Shown here: positions 12,201-22,788 of the stretch, in pieces
Layout of the letters: each line of letters opens with the position of its first letter
How positions within the stretch are numbered: the first letter of the stretch is position 1
Assembly (NCBI GenBank): GCA_002633005.1
Contig: NMRA01000020.1
Coordinates: 593,180 to 657,179 of the forward strand
Reading direction: 5' to 3'
DNA: 64,000 nt
From: Phoronis australis
Lineage: Eukaryota; Phoronida; Phoronidae
Program-made: the position numbers and the translations under genes
The notes under the pieces: model-generated
Seen by the model: only the letters and a program-made list of their open reading frames with translations
Told to the model about the DNA's origin: nothing
Database searches by the model: none

Positions 12201-15200
12201 CATATCCTCTAGGATGTCCCTGTGTTTCTCATCCAGCAGAATAAACTCCTTTAAGACCTGAGACTTAAGCTCATCGTCAGGACACTCTAGACAGAAGGCC
12301 TCCTCAGGAATACCTTCATCAACACGGCGTTCGTGTGGAGCCAGTATTGCACAAAGATCGGCTAGAAAAAGATTAAAGGCAGAGCTTCTATGCATTAGTA
12401 TTAGTAATAGTAGGAGTAGTAGTAGTAGCAGTGGTAGTTTGTTGATATAATGCCATATAAAATACAAATTAAAATCCCATTATCGAATTAGGGAAGGCCC
12501 CCTTAAGTATTTTACAGCCTGCTGAACTCAAGGCTACCCATATATTATACAAACTAAAAGTAATAAACAGATAAAAGAGACACTGCAGTAAATATGGCAG
12601 ACAAATAAACAGACATGACATGAAATTTTCACTCATGAACAAAACTCTAATTAACAATAACACATTAAACAGCAACTAATATATTGTCATAGCTGGATGA
12701 CTTAACTAAATTCTTACAAGGGTGTTTACTAGTATCAAAAAATGGCTACTAGGTGGCAAAGAATACGAATACACCAAATCCAAAATGGAAGGCTGCTGTC
12801 ACCTTCATGTCAATGTAAATAACATGGGTCAAAGCCCTGTGAAATTTTATTGATGTTTGACGAAAACAAAATTTTGTCAACTACTGCATTATCGTTCACC
12901 CATGCACAAACCTGTTTGGAGCTCTCCCTCTAGTGATAACTGTTCATTATAGAGTCTTTGTGTGATCTGCTCTTGCTGGGCTTTGACTGATTCTATAGTG
13001 TGCAATATGTCTGTGTGTTCACTCGCCTCCTCTTTAGGACCATTCTGGTGTTCCATTACCCAATACTGAAGATCCTCCCTAAGCATAATACAAAGGTGAC
13101 AAGTGGAATTGAAACACAGTTTAAGGTAAAATTTATAATGATACTCTTTAATTGCCAGAATCCCACATAGTGTTTGATTTTTCAAAATCCTGCTACCTTC
13201 TTTATTATAAATAATAAACATCTTAGAAAGTGTCACTGACTTATGACTTCTTTGATTATTTTAGTTGAGAAATACAACAAAATCAAATGCTAATAGTATT
13301 GTGTGCTAAACAAAATATAATCATCATAATGTTTTAATCCATAGCATATTAAAGTTGATAAAGACAAAATTTCATCTATTTAGAACACAATATGGCAAAA
13401 TAACATCTTATTCTTTTCATCTCTTCTCATAAAAGATAAGAAACGTCAAATAAATGCTTGATAATTTTCAAAGTTCTGCCATAGCTAGTTTTGAGACATT
13501 GTGGGTGAACACACGACAGTTAGAGCCTTTAAGAAATGAAAAAAGACCAATGTTGGCATTTTCGCTGAAATTGGTGAAATGATGCCAGAAACATTTCAGC
13601 ATTTCATACCATCAATCAATTCTCATAGTTCAAAAGCCGTTTCAGTCATGAATGAAGCATGATGTCTGAAACAGCCAAAAGTGGACACGCTAGTACGAAT
13701 GTTTCAGGTCAACAGCACAGGCATCATTCGATCACACAACCTTATCAATAAACTGTTTTCTTGCATACCTTAAAGTCCAAATAGGGTCCACAGTGTCTTT
13801 TTTAAACTGGGTGAAGTCATTAGCTAAGCTTGACTCATATTCTTGGAACATTTCATACAGTTCTGGTTCCGGAGCTTCAAAGTCAGTGTTCTGACGTATA
13901 TGTGCTTCTAACTCTACCTGTTGACGTCGCCTTAAACCATTGAGCCTGAAACAAAAAGAATAGCAAATATTACAATGACAATCTTATCCTTCTACTATTA
14001 CAGCGCACGAGTGGTGCATCAAAACCAAGAGTTCTAATTCTGCCCAGAAAAATCACGACTAATAGAAAATATATTGATCAGCAAGTGAGCCAGTGGCAGT
14101 CAGTTGGAATAATTTTGAGGCAAGCACAAGTAATAACAGGTGAAATCTTACAAATATCCCCAGCTAAGACATGGTCACGATTCTCAGATTTTGCCACTTC
14201 AGATAGATCTGAGCACAGCTACAAAAATGCACGTCCAACAGAACATCTATAAAATAGAAGACAGATCTCTGACGGCACCGTAACATGTTCTAAACACAGA
14301 TGATGTAGTGAAAATCTAAATTGCGAATTCTGTGCCCACACACCTCATAAACTCCTTCTGCCACACTTTTTTGTGCTGTTTCACTGTATTCTGTTCCTTG
14401 GTCTGCTTTGAGGCCTGTTCTATTTTCTTGACACGAACCAATGACTCGTTGGCTGCAAATTTTTTTTCAGCAGCGAGTGCTCTGAGCTTCTCATAGTCCA
14501 CTTCCTTATACATATTGCTTCTGATGCCATGTTGAACTCTGACCACAAGGTTCTTGGCTGTTTAAGGAAGGAAAATAAATTTGATTTGTTGTAAAATATG
14601 AACATCATATTATTCTGCTCCCAATAAAAACAATCAGAATCTCAGGTATAAAAATTCTTAGCTGTGCAAAAAAGCTTTGTGATTTATTCATAAATTCTCA
14701 GTTATTCCTAAAAACATTCTAATAAAAGCATTCTTCTCATTGGGTTTTATGAAATATTACCAATTGAGATGTTTTGGCAAGAGTCACCAATTACCACCCG
14801 ATTACTGTGACATTTCTGAGAAAAAAGAACAATGCTAAGAGGGCCTCATAACAAAGGTCAAACATTCAACCCCATAAAACACATGTGTTAAACCTCTTAG
14901 ATGACCAAACTTAACATTAAAAAGTTTCATAAATTTAACAATCTTTTATGATAAATGGGCAATTGAAACTCGCATTGCGCACTCACATTGCTACTGTCCA
15001 CGAAAATGAAGATTAACAATGAAACATAGTAATCAAAGAATGCCGACCTCACATGTTCGCGTTCAAAGTGTAGCCAAACCTCAAAACTGTAAATAAGAAG
15101 ATATTTTAACAAAATACTGCTACCTTATTTTTCAAAACATTTCCATTCACTTACAGACATTATCAGCAGTACTAGTGCGGTCCCTGTGAGTATTTACAAA

Positions 15201-15224
15201 TAGTTTGTAGTCTCTTCCACTCAT
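3076..15224 (-). CDS. CCDC148: CCDC148 coiled-coil domain protein, complete, 13 coding exons
   Basis: Complete coiled-coil protein gene. The 13 exons total 1821 nt, giving 606 residues (human protein about 591). Phases agree at all twelve introns and every border is GT/AG. Orthology rests on collinear matches: near the N-terminus YKEVDYEKLRAL and KQHKKVWQKEF, in the middle CPDDELKSQVLKEF and the VEHE motif, and at the C-terminus SDPRVKLESKLREAG and RRDMESTVFK just before the stop. Residues about 390-515 are a highly charged Lys/Glu/Arg helix of coiled-coil type. The human protein is poorly characterised, so no biochemical role can be given. I chose ATG 15224 because its exon splices in frame into the conserved second exon. 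It is transcribed divergently from GALNT and convergently with CYP51. Confidence 0.93.
3609..4370. mobile_element. 762-bp TIR element in CCDC148 intron 12
   Basis: Ends AGGACTGTTCCAG (3609-3621) and CTGGAACAGCCCT (4358-4370) are inverted copies with one mismatch in 13. No transposase is readable, so this is non-autonomous. One single N lies in the left end. A separate fragment of the same end lies at 5544-5583. No clear target-site duplication was found. Confidence 0.5.
5544..5583. repeat. End fragment of the 762-bp TIR family
   Basis: Repeats the right end of the 3609-4370 element (AAGTGCCT, a C-run, CATACAGA, TGGAACAGCCCT) in the same orientation, without a partner end nearby. Confidence 0.45.
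5724..5807 (-). CDS. CCDC148: CCDC148 exon 12
   Basis: Twenty-eight codons, ASNAKKAGDDDITIQ then PLFQVNTFTANQ. Acceptor acacag, donor gtatgg; phase 0 on both sides. Confidence 0.92.
6534..6584 (-). CDS. CCDC148: CCDC148 exon 11 (51-nt exon)
   Basis: Seventeen codons, VRVVAESDPERLLGDTE, matching the QVAVVAQFDP-type segment of the family. Acceptor tgacag, donor gtaagt; phase 0 on both sides. Easily missed by gene finders because of its size. Confidence 0.9.
6859..6970 (-). CDS. CCDC148: CCDC148 exon 10 (coiled coil)
   Basis: Residues 476-513, FRDQQQEKKLAEKLQ to LEALRQQ. Acceptor gtcag, donor gtgggg. The reading is in frame with exons 9 and 11. Confidence 0.92.
7677..7795 (-). CDS. CCDC148: CCDC148 exon 9 (coiled coil)
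   Basis: Residues 437-475, IKSHHDELEKQKLVEEEK to AYDRE, ending in phase 2. Acceptor tttag, donor gttggt. Confidence 0.92.
7890..8030 (-). CDS. CCDC148: CCDC148 exon 8 (coiled coil)
   Basis: Residues 390-436, 47 whole codons, beginning VKVWREQKMEAMM and then a dense Glu/Lys/Arg helix. Acceptor cgacag, donor gtaaac. Confidence 0.93.
9241..9355. repeat. 20-bp minisatellite, about 6 copies
   Basis: Head-to-tail units of the type tacctagtgatcccagacat, nearly identical, in CCDC148 intron 7. No spacers between units, so not CRISPR-like. Confidence 0.9.
9888..10094 (-). CDS. CCDC148: CCDC148 exon 7
   Basis: Residues 321-389, 69 whole codons from VEHESWCLHHKYYHERR to LCDVLYDK. Acceptor ttttag, donor gtatag; phase 0 on both sides. 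Confidence 0.93.
10550..10694 (-). CDS. CCDC148: CCDC148 exon 6
   Basis: Residues 272-320, ending LKRHLPHKTRQQV and continuing into VEHE in the next exon. The donor may be gttagt (used here) or gtggtt three bases earlier; the alignment favours gttagt. Confidence 0.88.
11138..11520 (-). mobile_element. Penelope-like element fragment, GIY-YIG C-terminal part (minus copy)
   Basis: Conceptual minus-strand reading gives YMGETEQPL, like the GIY-YIG endonuclease region of Penelope-like elements, followed by EKNWFERG, as in the conserved WF-containing tail. The frame is broken by stops and shifts, so this is a relic. It lies in CCDC148 intron 5 and is an inverted copy of 11528-11880. The assignment rests on motif recall, not a search. 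Confidence 0.6.
11528..11880 (+). mobile_element. Penelope-like element fragment (plus copy, head-to-head)
   Basis: Plus-strand frame at 11528-11848 reads HKKRMYQHRW, VVYNHLHEHNHEL and REKNWFERCAGG, the same end-domain pattern as the minus copy. The two copies align over about 240 bp at roughly 75-80 percent identity by eye, separated by 7 bp and pointing away from each other. Degenerate; no reverse transcriptase remains here. Confidence 0.6.
12175..12361 (-). CDS. CCDC148: CCDC148 exon 5
   Basis: Residues 210-271, with the conserved LECPDDELKSQVLKEF block, aligning to the equivalent LECP segment of vertebrate CCDC148. Acceptor ttctag, donor gtttgt. Confidence 0.92.
12397..12433. repeat. Degenerate trinucleotide (AGT)n microsatellite
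   Basis: Runs of agt/tag triplets just upstream of CCDC148 exon 5. On the minus strand this gives a Leu-rich spurious ORF beginning within the intron. Confidence 0.8.
12912..13078 (-). CDS. CCDC148: CCDC148 exon 4
   Basis: Residues 154-209, from EDLQYWVMEHQNG to LEGELQT. Acceptor gcttag, donor gtttgt; helical and Gln/Glu-rich. Confidence 0.9.
13769..13945 (-). CDS. CCDC148: CCDC148 exon 3
   Basis: Residues 95-153, including the short charged run GLRRRQQVELEAH and the end DTVDPIWTLR. Acceptor tttcag, donor gtatgc; phase 2 on both sides. Confidence 0.9.
14344..14557 (-). CDS. CCDC148: CCDC148 exon 2
   Basis: Residues 24-94. Contains YKEVDYEKLRALAAEKKF and the KQHKKVWQKEF motif that marks the N-terminal domain of CCDC148. 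Acceptor aaacag, donor gtgtgt. Confidence 0.93.
15155..15224 (-). CDS. CCDC148: CCDC148 exon 1 (start codon)
   Basis: ATG at 15224-15222; 23 codons beginning MSGRDYKLFVNTH, plus one base, then the donor gtaagt. The split Ser codon joins exon 2 to give NVSKNLVVRV. The N-terminus is poorly conserved, so the start is less certain than later exons. Confidence 0.75.
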
Positions 15225-16234
15225 TTCAGCACATCCCTCAACTCACCAGAGGTACACGTCTACATAGCCTAAAACAAAGAGTCAGCAAAATAAACCTGTT
15301 GGCATACCATTTCGACGTAGAAGGTTTATTTACTTTCTTCAATTTAAAAACAGATGTGTGATTAACCTAACATTTTTCAGTGTTGGATTTTTGTCAGACC
15401 AAACAATTTTAACTTGATTGGTGAAGAAGCAATGTCGATTATGATTAGTAAGTACACACAGTGCTATTGACATCTTCTCTCTGTTCACACCTCCAGCTCA
15501 GCACCTGGCAGGTGGTATGCTACAGTCTTGCAATAAATACATAAAGTTGTTGTTCAACACTCAAAGTTTGACATACAGTAAAATCTTACCAATTTAGGAA
15601 AGAATGACTACGTTTATTTTCTCCTTTTTCATATCAAATAAACAGAACCAACAATAGATTTGCCACATTCAGATTTTGCATGACATCAACCATCACACAG
15701 AATTTTGAAAACCTCTGGGCACTCAAAACAATGTAAGAAGATCTTGAAAATTGACAATTGGCAATTATTATTGATGTCCGAAATTGGTGTGATTTTACCA
15801 TAATCTCCGATGACTCTGTTAACAAACATACCCCATCAGTCCCATGCAAAACCCATGTTGTTACAGAGGGTATTGTTGCATGTATTGTCACAGGAATTCA
15901 TTTTTATGGTTGTTGGTATTGTGTCACCTGGCTAGATAGTTTTGATATTTAGTGCAGCAACAACCTTCTATCCATTACGTACAGGAGCAGGTATAATCCT
16001 AGGATTTTAAAACTATGAGCCAATGGGACCCACCATAGCCAAAAACAAGTCATTTTACGAAAAATTTCACAACTACAATACAGTTCCAGAAGATTTTTTG
16101 AAATGGCCTACAAATAACACTGCTCGTGACATGTGTTAAGCCAATGTCAAGATATCTTTTGGAAGACAAAGACAACTTTGCCAATTAAAGCAAAATTTCC
16201 TAAAGTATTTGGTTTGCTGGTTATAAAATATTAC

Positions 16235-16500
16235 TTAGAACGCGTAACAAAATAAAACCAATTCCATACTGAACCTTGTGGAAGCGAGATTGAAGAATCG
16301 GCAAAAAAAGAAATTGGACAAAAACTGACACTGTATTTCGAACTGAACAGTTGTCATTAGCACTGTCCTGTAATCTATCTGCGTTACACAAGGGTGAAAT
16401 TTTTGATGAGTAATATTAATTTGATGTCCTATTTTATTTGGCCATTTATTACCCACATAAACTGCTCCAAAACTGAATTATATTTAACTGACATGTATAA
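16235..16500. repeat. Old dispersed repeat, copy A
   Basis: Shares with 20829-21175 an ordered set of motifs (AACCAATTC, CAACAAAAAAGAAATT-like, TTAATTTGATGTC, TTTTATTTGGC, TACCCACAT, CCAAAACTG). Divergent; class unknown. Confidence 0.45.
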
Positions 16501-16978
16501 TTTAATATTACGCGACAAGTCAAAAGCCAGTTTTTGCTAATTACCCACAATCTTGTCAGTGATCTTATTGATCACTACATGATATCATAACCATTTCAAG
16601 ACACATTTTGCTGGCTATTTGTATGACCAAGGATCATAAGTGAGTACTGTTTCTTTTTACGATCATTAAAAATGTTCTATTTGAACTGTTGTCAGTGTCA
16701 AACTTGATTAGTGGTGCTTTTTAAAAATTGTTTTATTTTTGGAACCACGGCAACCACATCTCACTTTTGTACATGAATCTTACAAATACATATTAATTGT
16801 CTTCTTAATTGAAATGACTTGAATTTTGATGAAAAGTGAAGTGATCATCTGAAGAACTGAAAGAATTTAAGCACGGGGACAGTGTATGATACACTCATGG
16901 TGGTCAATGATGAGCACATCACCATCTCAAAGCAGTTTTAGGAGGACAAACTTTGTGGTGGGCACTGACCAGATAAAG

Positions 16979-17046
16979 TGGTCCCTGATTTAGAATTTAG
17001 AAACGAGTTTCTACCGTGATTGCCTGAGTCCCTAAATCAGAGACCA
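16979..17046. repeat. Imperfect hairpin beside repeat copy 1
   Basis: TGGTCCCTGATTTAG at 16979 pairs with CTAAATCAGAGACCA at 17032-17046 (14 of 15). A second small palindrome, TAGAAACGAGTTTCTA, lies inside. It may be the left part of the adjacent transposon copy. Confidence 0.5.
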
Positions 17047-17052
17047 TTATAT

Positions 17053-17278
17053 TCGAAAAAGTTTCATAACGGGAGTATTTGTTCGAGTTGGAAGAACTTA
17101 AACACATCGACAACCTCCTAAGGTGTTCCTCTATGCGCAAAAGATATTTATAACAACGTGACTTTGATGGTTTAGTCGATGCGAGGCATAATTCGCCGAA
17201 AAGCTTCCGGCGTACAGAGCGCCTATAGCCTCTACACCACCTCTGGTTCGGGCCAACAGAGGCGATGGTCATTGCCTA
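17053..17278 (-). mobile_element. MITE family X, copy 1 (uninterrupted)
   Basis: Inverted relative to copies 2 and 3. Its terminal inverted repeat ends ATTGCCTA at 17278. It retains the intact stretch GAGGCTATAGGCGCTCTG, the empty site for the hAT-like insertion in copy 2. About 97 percent identical to copy 2 in the central 170 bp. Confidence 0.7.
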
Positions 17279-17915
17279 ACGCTACCAAAGACTTCTCGTG
17301 ATCTCACAAACTAGTGAGCAGGGTATACCACATAATGCATGCTAGAAGTATGTTTCAAAAGATCGCTCCCATGGCGTCACCCACCATGACACCACAGGCG
17401 ACCTAACATCGTGCCTATGTTCTTAATCATAGACTATCCCAAGCCATGGGCTAGCCAAGGCATATGACATGGTGCCTGGTGGTGTAAACTAATATAACTT
17501 AAATAAGGCTGATTAGTTTGAAGTTTTGGCAAGGTTAGTAAATAGTACATGATGCGGAACATATGAGTCTCGTGGGTTCCCTTGCTCAGTCATATTTACA
17601 GCAATTACTACTCACACCCTCGCAGCATTATATCTGTAATTCAACACTGTAGCTCGCGTCAAGTTGTTTTGCTGGAACAACTTGGAATTAGCCGGAAGTT
17701 ATTGTTAGAAGTTAGAAACATTTGACAATTTCGAACAACGATGTTATCGTAAATAAAGAAATAATTTAAAATCTTAAGAGCTTCCATGCAGTTTGTGATT
17801 TACAAAATATTATATTTATGACCCAATATAATGCATGTGAATGTGAAAGAAACATGAATTTGAGTACTCCATTTTCTACGTGTAGCGTGTAGTCGTGGAG
17901 GAGATGAGACAGAAG

Positions 17916-17923
17916 TGACGTCA
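17916..17923. promoter_or_regulatory. Perfect CRE-type site TGACGTCA
   Basis: Full palindromic CREB/ATF consensus in the divergent spacer, about 2.7 kb from the CCDC148 start. Sequence match only; chance occurrence is possible. Confidence 0.2.
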
Positions 17924-18678
17924 ACGATCTCCATGTTGAAAATTGTGTGTTGTAACTGGGTAATGCAGGTGAGTTGGAGCGTTTTATCAATGACTGTTGT
18001 TCTGTGCTTGTCTATGTTTATTCTTGGTTAGTGTTACGGAACTTTCTGAATCAATGAACGAACTTAAGAACCGTTCAGAATGAGGGAGACGCCACGAAAC
18101 AGCACATAGTGAAACGTATTCCGGGAAGCCGCGGCCGGGCACGGAAGAGTCTCGGACTAGACTCCAGAGTCAGTGCCTGTGATCATTTTGGTGCAAGTGG
18201 AACTCTACAGTAACTTGAAAACTCCATTAGGCGGTATCAGCTGACTAGTGCGAAGACGCACTTGTCCAAAGGTCTACAAGGTCAAAGAAGTCGGAACTGA
18301 GCCATAAAAAATTAAAATGCAATTTTTGTCTGCATTCTGCAAAACTCACTGTTGCGCCCGAAAACCATCACGAGAATCAAGTCAATTAGCCGAACTAAAA
18401 ATGTTGTGATTTGAGATTTTTGTAGAACGTCAAAATTCACTTCCATACGTCACCCTTGATGACTCAATTTTTCCTAGTAATGATCAATAGTTCGTGATCA
18501 ACAATTCACGCCTTTGTTTAAATTAAGCTTTCTTAGCTTATGGGTGTTTAGTGCAAAGTATCATCTTTGCTTTGATGTCATATGAGTGCAAACGCAGTAA
18601 CATTTTTAAGATTGTTTTTCATTTCCATTCAGTGGTGTATGGAAGAGTCGTACAGAGAAACATGCACACCTTCGGATT

Positions 18679-19652
18679 TAGGCAATGACCATCGCCTCTG
18701 TTGGCCCGAACCAGAGGCGATGTAGAGGCTATAGGCTAGGGACGTGACAAAAAAATTCAAATTCTTGTTTAATATTTAAAAATGCATTGATTTAAAAAAA
18801 CATCCAAAACAGATTCAAACAAAAAAAAAATTAACAAATTCCGTTGAGCCGTTGACTTTTTATGAACGTTTGAAGAGCGATAATTAGCCCTTTATTTTAG
18901 TCCACTGAATACATGTAAATGAATGGGTGTATATGTGACCCAAAATTAGTTTTTTCACAATAACTTCCTCAATACTTTTAATAACAACGTGAAAATTTCA
19001 GGATATGACATTTACTTAGTGAGAGACATTTTTAAGACAACAAAAAATTCCAAATTCCAAAATGGCGGACAATATGGCCACCATTACGACTGCAAAAACG
19101 TCTTATTTTACGTTAACGAACTATATGGTGTGATATACCATTAACGAACTATATGGTGTAATATATCAAATGATAGGTCTTTTCATTGCTTTTTTGAANT
19201 CACATGCTTTAACAAGAATGAAAACACAACAAAGAAAATGACGTATGATTAGAAGAATTTACTGTCTACGTCATCAATAATGTGGTTCCCTGTTTTCTTG
19301 GTTTCTGGAGGAGAGAGAGTGGAAATACTATAGCCACCGTGAAACAATGGCTGTCTAATCGATAATCGCCATTACGCAACATCTGGGAAAAGCCAATCAG
19401 CGTTGAGATAAGACTTTGTCACGTCCCTACTATAGGCGCTCTGTACGCCGGAAGCTTTTCGGCGAATTATGCCTCGCACCGACTAAACCATCAAAGCCAC
19501 GTTGTTATAACTACCTTTTGCGCATAGACGAACACCTTAGGAGGTTGTCGATGTGTTTAAGTTCTTCCAACTCGAACAAATACTCCCGTTATGAAACTTT
19601 TTCTTCGAGCAGTCCCTATTTCAGTTCCCAAAATCGCGATGGTCATTGCCTA
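18679..19652 (+). mobile_element. MITE family X, copy 2, with complete ends and nested insertion
   Basis: Perfect 17-bp inverted ends TAGGCAATGACCATCGC (18679) and its complement (to 19652), flanked on both sides by CTTCGGATT (18670-18678 and 19653-19661), an 8-9 bp target duplication. Removing the nested 693-bp element and its 8-bp duplication leaves 273 bp. No transposase. The 9-bp duplication would suit a Mutator-type element; if one base is chance it would suit hAT. Confidence 0.75.
18737..19429. mobile_element. 693-bp hAT-like non-autonomous element nested in MITE copy 2
   Basis: Perfect 15-bp inverted ends TAGGGACGTGACAAA and TTTGTCACGTCCCTA, flanked by the 8-bp duplication CTATAGGC (18729-18736 and 19430-19437). 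Copies 1 and 3 of the host MITE carry a single CTATAGGC, proving the insertion boundaries. An 8-bp duplication is typical of the hAT superfamily. No transposase ORF. A single N at 19199. Confidence 0.85.
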
Positions 19653-19997
19653 CTTCGGATTAGCCTTGCCCTCGTGCACTTTCGAACAAGTGCATCTTTG
19701 GACTACTAGGTAACCCCCACTTGGCAATGCGTCTTCCCTCGTCTGTCTTGCAACACTAGTTGTTTGTACTCTATGCACATGTTTATAGCCAATACTTCAG
19801 CTCAAACGGCGCTGATCCATCGAAACATTTTTTTTCAAATATCCTCTGAAATGAACAGAGATAGGGAGAAATTCCTGGTGTGGGAACAAAATACTTACTG
19901 AACGTACAACAACTCACAAAATCAATGGAATCATTAATGGTCTCACTTGCTTATTTTTTGCTTCTTTTCACATCTATGTAATGTGGGGAACTCCTAT

Positions 19998-20379
19998 CTA
20001 TAGGCGCTTCATACGCCGGAAGCTTTTCGGCGAATTATGCCTCGCACTGACTAAAACATCAAAGTCACGTTGTTATAAATACCTTGTGCGCATAGAGGGA
20101 TGCCTTAAGAGGCTGTTGATGTATTTAATTGACTTATCGCAAGCTCCGCCCCTTGCGTAATTTCGACAAACAAAACATTAATTTTTTTTCCGGCAACATG
20201 TTTTTGTCGGGTAAAAGGGCGACTTGAAAACGAAGGTGTGTCAAGAATGCTGCATTCTGATAGGTCAGTTAAGCTGTCACTTAAAATACTGGCGATAGGT
20301 CAATTCCTTCCAACTCGAACAAATACTCCCGTTATCAAACCTTTTTTTCGAACAGTCCCTTGGTCAGTTCCCAAAATCG
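19998..20379 (+). mobile_element. MITE family X, copy 3, with nested insertion
   Basis: Starts at CTATAGGCGCTT and ends near CCCAAAATCG; both terminal repeats are missing. Interrupted by a 171-bp insert at 20131-20301. More diverged than copies 1 and 2. Confidence 0.65.
20131..20301. mobile_element. 171-bp insertion nested in MITE copy 3
   Basis: Imperfect inverted ends GACTTATCGC and GCGATAGGTC (9 of 10), flanked by AATT on both sides (20127-20130 and 20302-20305). Removing the insert and one AATT restores the exact length seen in copy 2 at this place. Too short to encode anything. Confidence 0.7.
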
Positions 20380-20417
20380 GTAACTCGCCATTTTCACTCT
20401 GCGCACGCTAGGGGATA

Positions 20418-20425
20418 TGACGTCA
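20418..20425. promoter_or_regulatory. Perfect CRE-type site inside ATGACGTCAT
   Basis: A ten-base palindrome containing TGACGTCA in a local GC-rich stretch (20395-20460). The same octamer also occurs inside a repeat at 29763, which weakens the case. Confidence 0.2.
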
Positions 20426-20828
20426 TACCACCTGCCGCGGTGCCAGTAGATACGTTTGTTAATGTGCAGTGTTAGTGTTACTAACTAGGAGGCACTTGTC
20501 ACTCTGTGGCTGGCAAGCAGGTTCTCCATAGGGTTACATGTTAGGCATTGACTCAAATCAAGTTCCCGCGATTGGTCCAAGCTGGTCCTCGCCTCAGGTG
20601 TTTAGTTCTGGGATCGCAGAACTAAGGCTTCTATGCTTTTCAAAACAAACTCAAGGTCTCTTCAAAACCAGTTCAGCTGTTTAAGTGAAAAACTGTCTCG
20701 TAAACATCATTTCTTGCACCAGTACGCTCGTGGCATGCACATGCACCATTTGCTATCTTTCGGCAGATGATGTCAAATTCGCTGTTAGCAAAAATTGCTC
20801 ATAAATTCATTTTGTTGGTATTAAACTA

Positions 20829-21175
20829 CTAAAAATCTGAAGTGAAACCAATTCTGATTATTTGTTGTAAAACTGTACGTAAGCGTTTAGAAGAGCAGTT
20901 GCTTGATGAATCAACAAAAAAGAAATTAGCCAATAGGTGACGCTTTATTTCATGCGGTGCAAGCTGAAGCATATTATCCCTCAACAAATTTAGCAACAGA
21001 ATTATCATGGTAGCAAGGCCTTGCCTTAGCACTGCTCTAATTTATTTTACACGCAGAGTGGTTTTTAATAACATTAATTTTGTGTCGGATTTCATTTGGC
21101 TAGGTTTTTACCCACATCATTCCAAAACTGTATTTATGCAGCTCTACATTAAGATTATTTACTGGCATACAGATA
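20829..21175. repeat. Old dispersed repeat, copy B
   Basis: Partner of 16235-16500 in the same orientation and motif order, with an extra internal stretch. No open frame is shared between the two copies. Confidence 0.45.
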
Positions 21176-22788
21176 ACCTTATAATTTCCCTGACCATGAA
21201 GAAATTCCATATCCTCTGCCAAAAATAACAGTCAGCGACTAAAACTAAATTATTGTAGATGGACTGTATTTTAGTATGCACAAAGTTTATTCACAAATTT
21301 TTTAATTGGAATGTAGAGGTTCTGGTGATCAAGATTTTGAGAACTGGTTTTTATCCACATAATAACAGGCCTCTTATCCAATGATTATGTGGTTCTTATA
21401 AAAGCAAGGACCACTCTAATTGTGTGAACTGTGCACATCTAAACCTCTTGTGTTTCTAACGGCAGGAGTCTGAATTTGGCAGTGAAACAAGAAACTTTCG
21501 ATCTTGTTAGTACAATTTTAAAGCAACTTTAAATCTGTGTTCTGTCAGTGAAACTAACTAATTGATGCTACTTACTTCTATAACATGTTATCAACTTGCT
21601 CCTGACTGATATGAGACTTGGTTTCTCATCTTGGAAAAAAGGAGTTGAAAACTGGTGGCAACTGGTCAAGTGACTCCCAGAATACAAACTGTTGCCTGGC
21701 GGGCAATTTTTCTCCTCTTCTAGTCCAACAGAAAATTAAAGCGCATCCCCCTTTCGCTGGCTGTCGTCTTCCCCCACAGGCTCATTATCACACAAAGACT
21801 CAGCTGTACCAGTACGGACGTGTGATGCAGGCAATCATGAATATGCCCTTCCTGTCCCATCTGTTTACTTCATGTAGTATTTTGAGCCCATGCTCGGATG
21901 TGCGCGCAGTGTCTTCTTGGTGATTTGGCGGCAATTCTGAGTACAGCATTTCAGTGACTTTTCCTTTTTAGGCCAGGTCAAGATCCATGTATTGCCTGCG
22001 TTGCGTGGAGTCAGAATCTATGTGTGTGTGAAAAGCCCATTTCCATGGAAGGGTAGTATTTCTCGTGACACCTGTCTAAAAACGAACAATTTTTGGTCAG
22101 CATCAGGGGTCAGTTCATTAGCTGTTCGAATGTTCATGAAACATGATCTTCGAGTCCTGAAAAGCATGCCGTAAGTAAGTAGCGCAACACTGTTTAAAGA
22201 TCTCGCTGACCTAACTTTGGACTGGGCAACTCAATTTTCTGACTCCGTTTCTGAGTTACTGACCTGGCATATGAGACCTAGGTATGTATCTGTGGTATGA
22301 ATGTGGCATGAGCATTTCAGTTTTATTCCCATTTCTTGGTCTTTTGTCCCTCTCTGTGATAGCAGACATCACCCACTCCCACTCATCTGTGTTCAAGATA
22401 AGATATCTTTGTAATACCTTTGTTTACTGTAACCTTGGAATTCAATGTTTAGTTTTTGTTCAATATATTTCAGTTTGATTATTGGCAACTGCCATACCAC
22501 AGTTGTGTCAATTTGTTTGAATTTGGGACATTTGTGCATGCAATAAATTGTGGAATACGTCAGCTGTGCAAGGCATTTAAAACGGGACATGTGCTGTTGC
22601 ATGGCATGCACTGACAAGGTGTGGTTACACACCTTTCATTATTGATTAGCAGATTTCCATGACACGTTTGCAGTAAGTTGACCTGTTCAAGAAGGTTTAA
22701 AACACCTGTTGGCAAAGGAAACATAACTTAAATTTCGTTTTAATTTAGCATTAGGCAAACATCAAATGAAAGCGCTCCGAGGAGCGAA

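Noticed and set aside
12126-12467. 113-codon minus ORF beginning with a Leu-rich tract
   Set aside because: The N-terminal part is the AGT microsatellite and intron; only 12175-12361 is a real exon (CCDC148 exon 5).
16997-19709. Similar open frames (RRSVRRKLFGELCLA type) in MITE copies 1, 2 and 3, suggesting a captured gene fragment
   Set aside because: Most of the few differences between copies 1 and 2 change the amino acid, copy 3 is interrupted, and there is no start or known domain. Better explained as chance openness in a young repeat.
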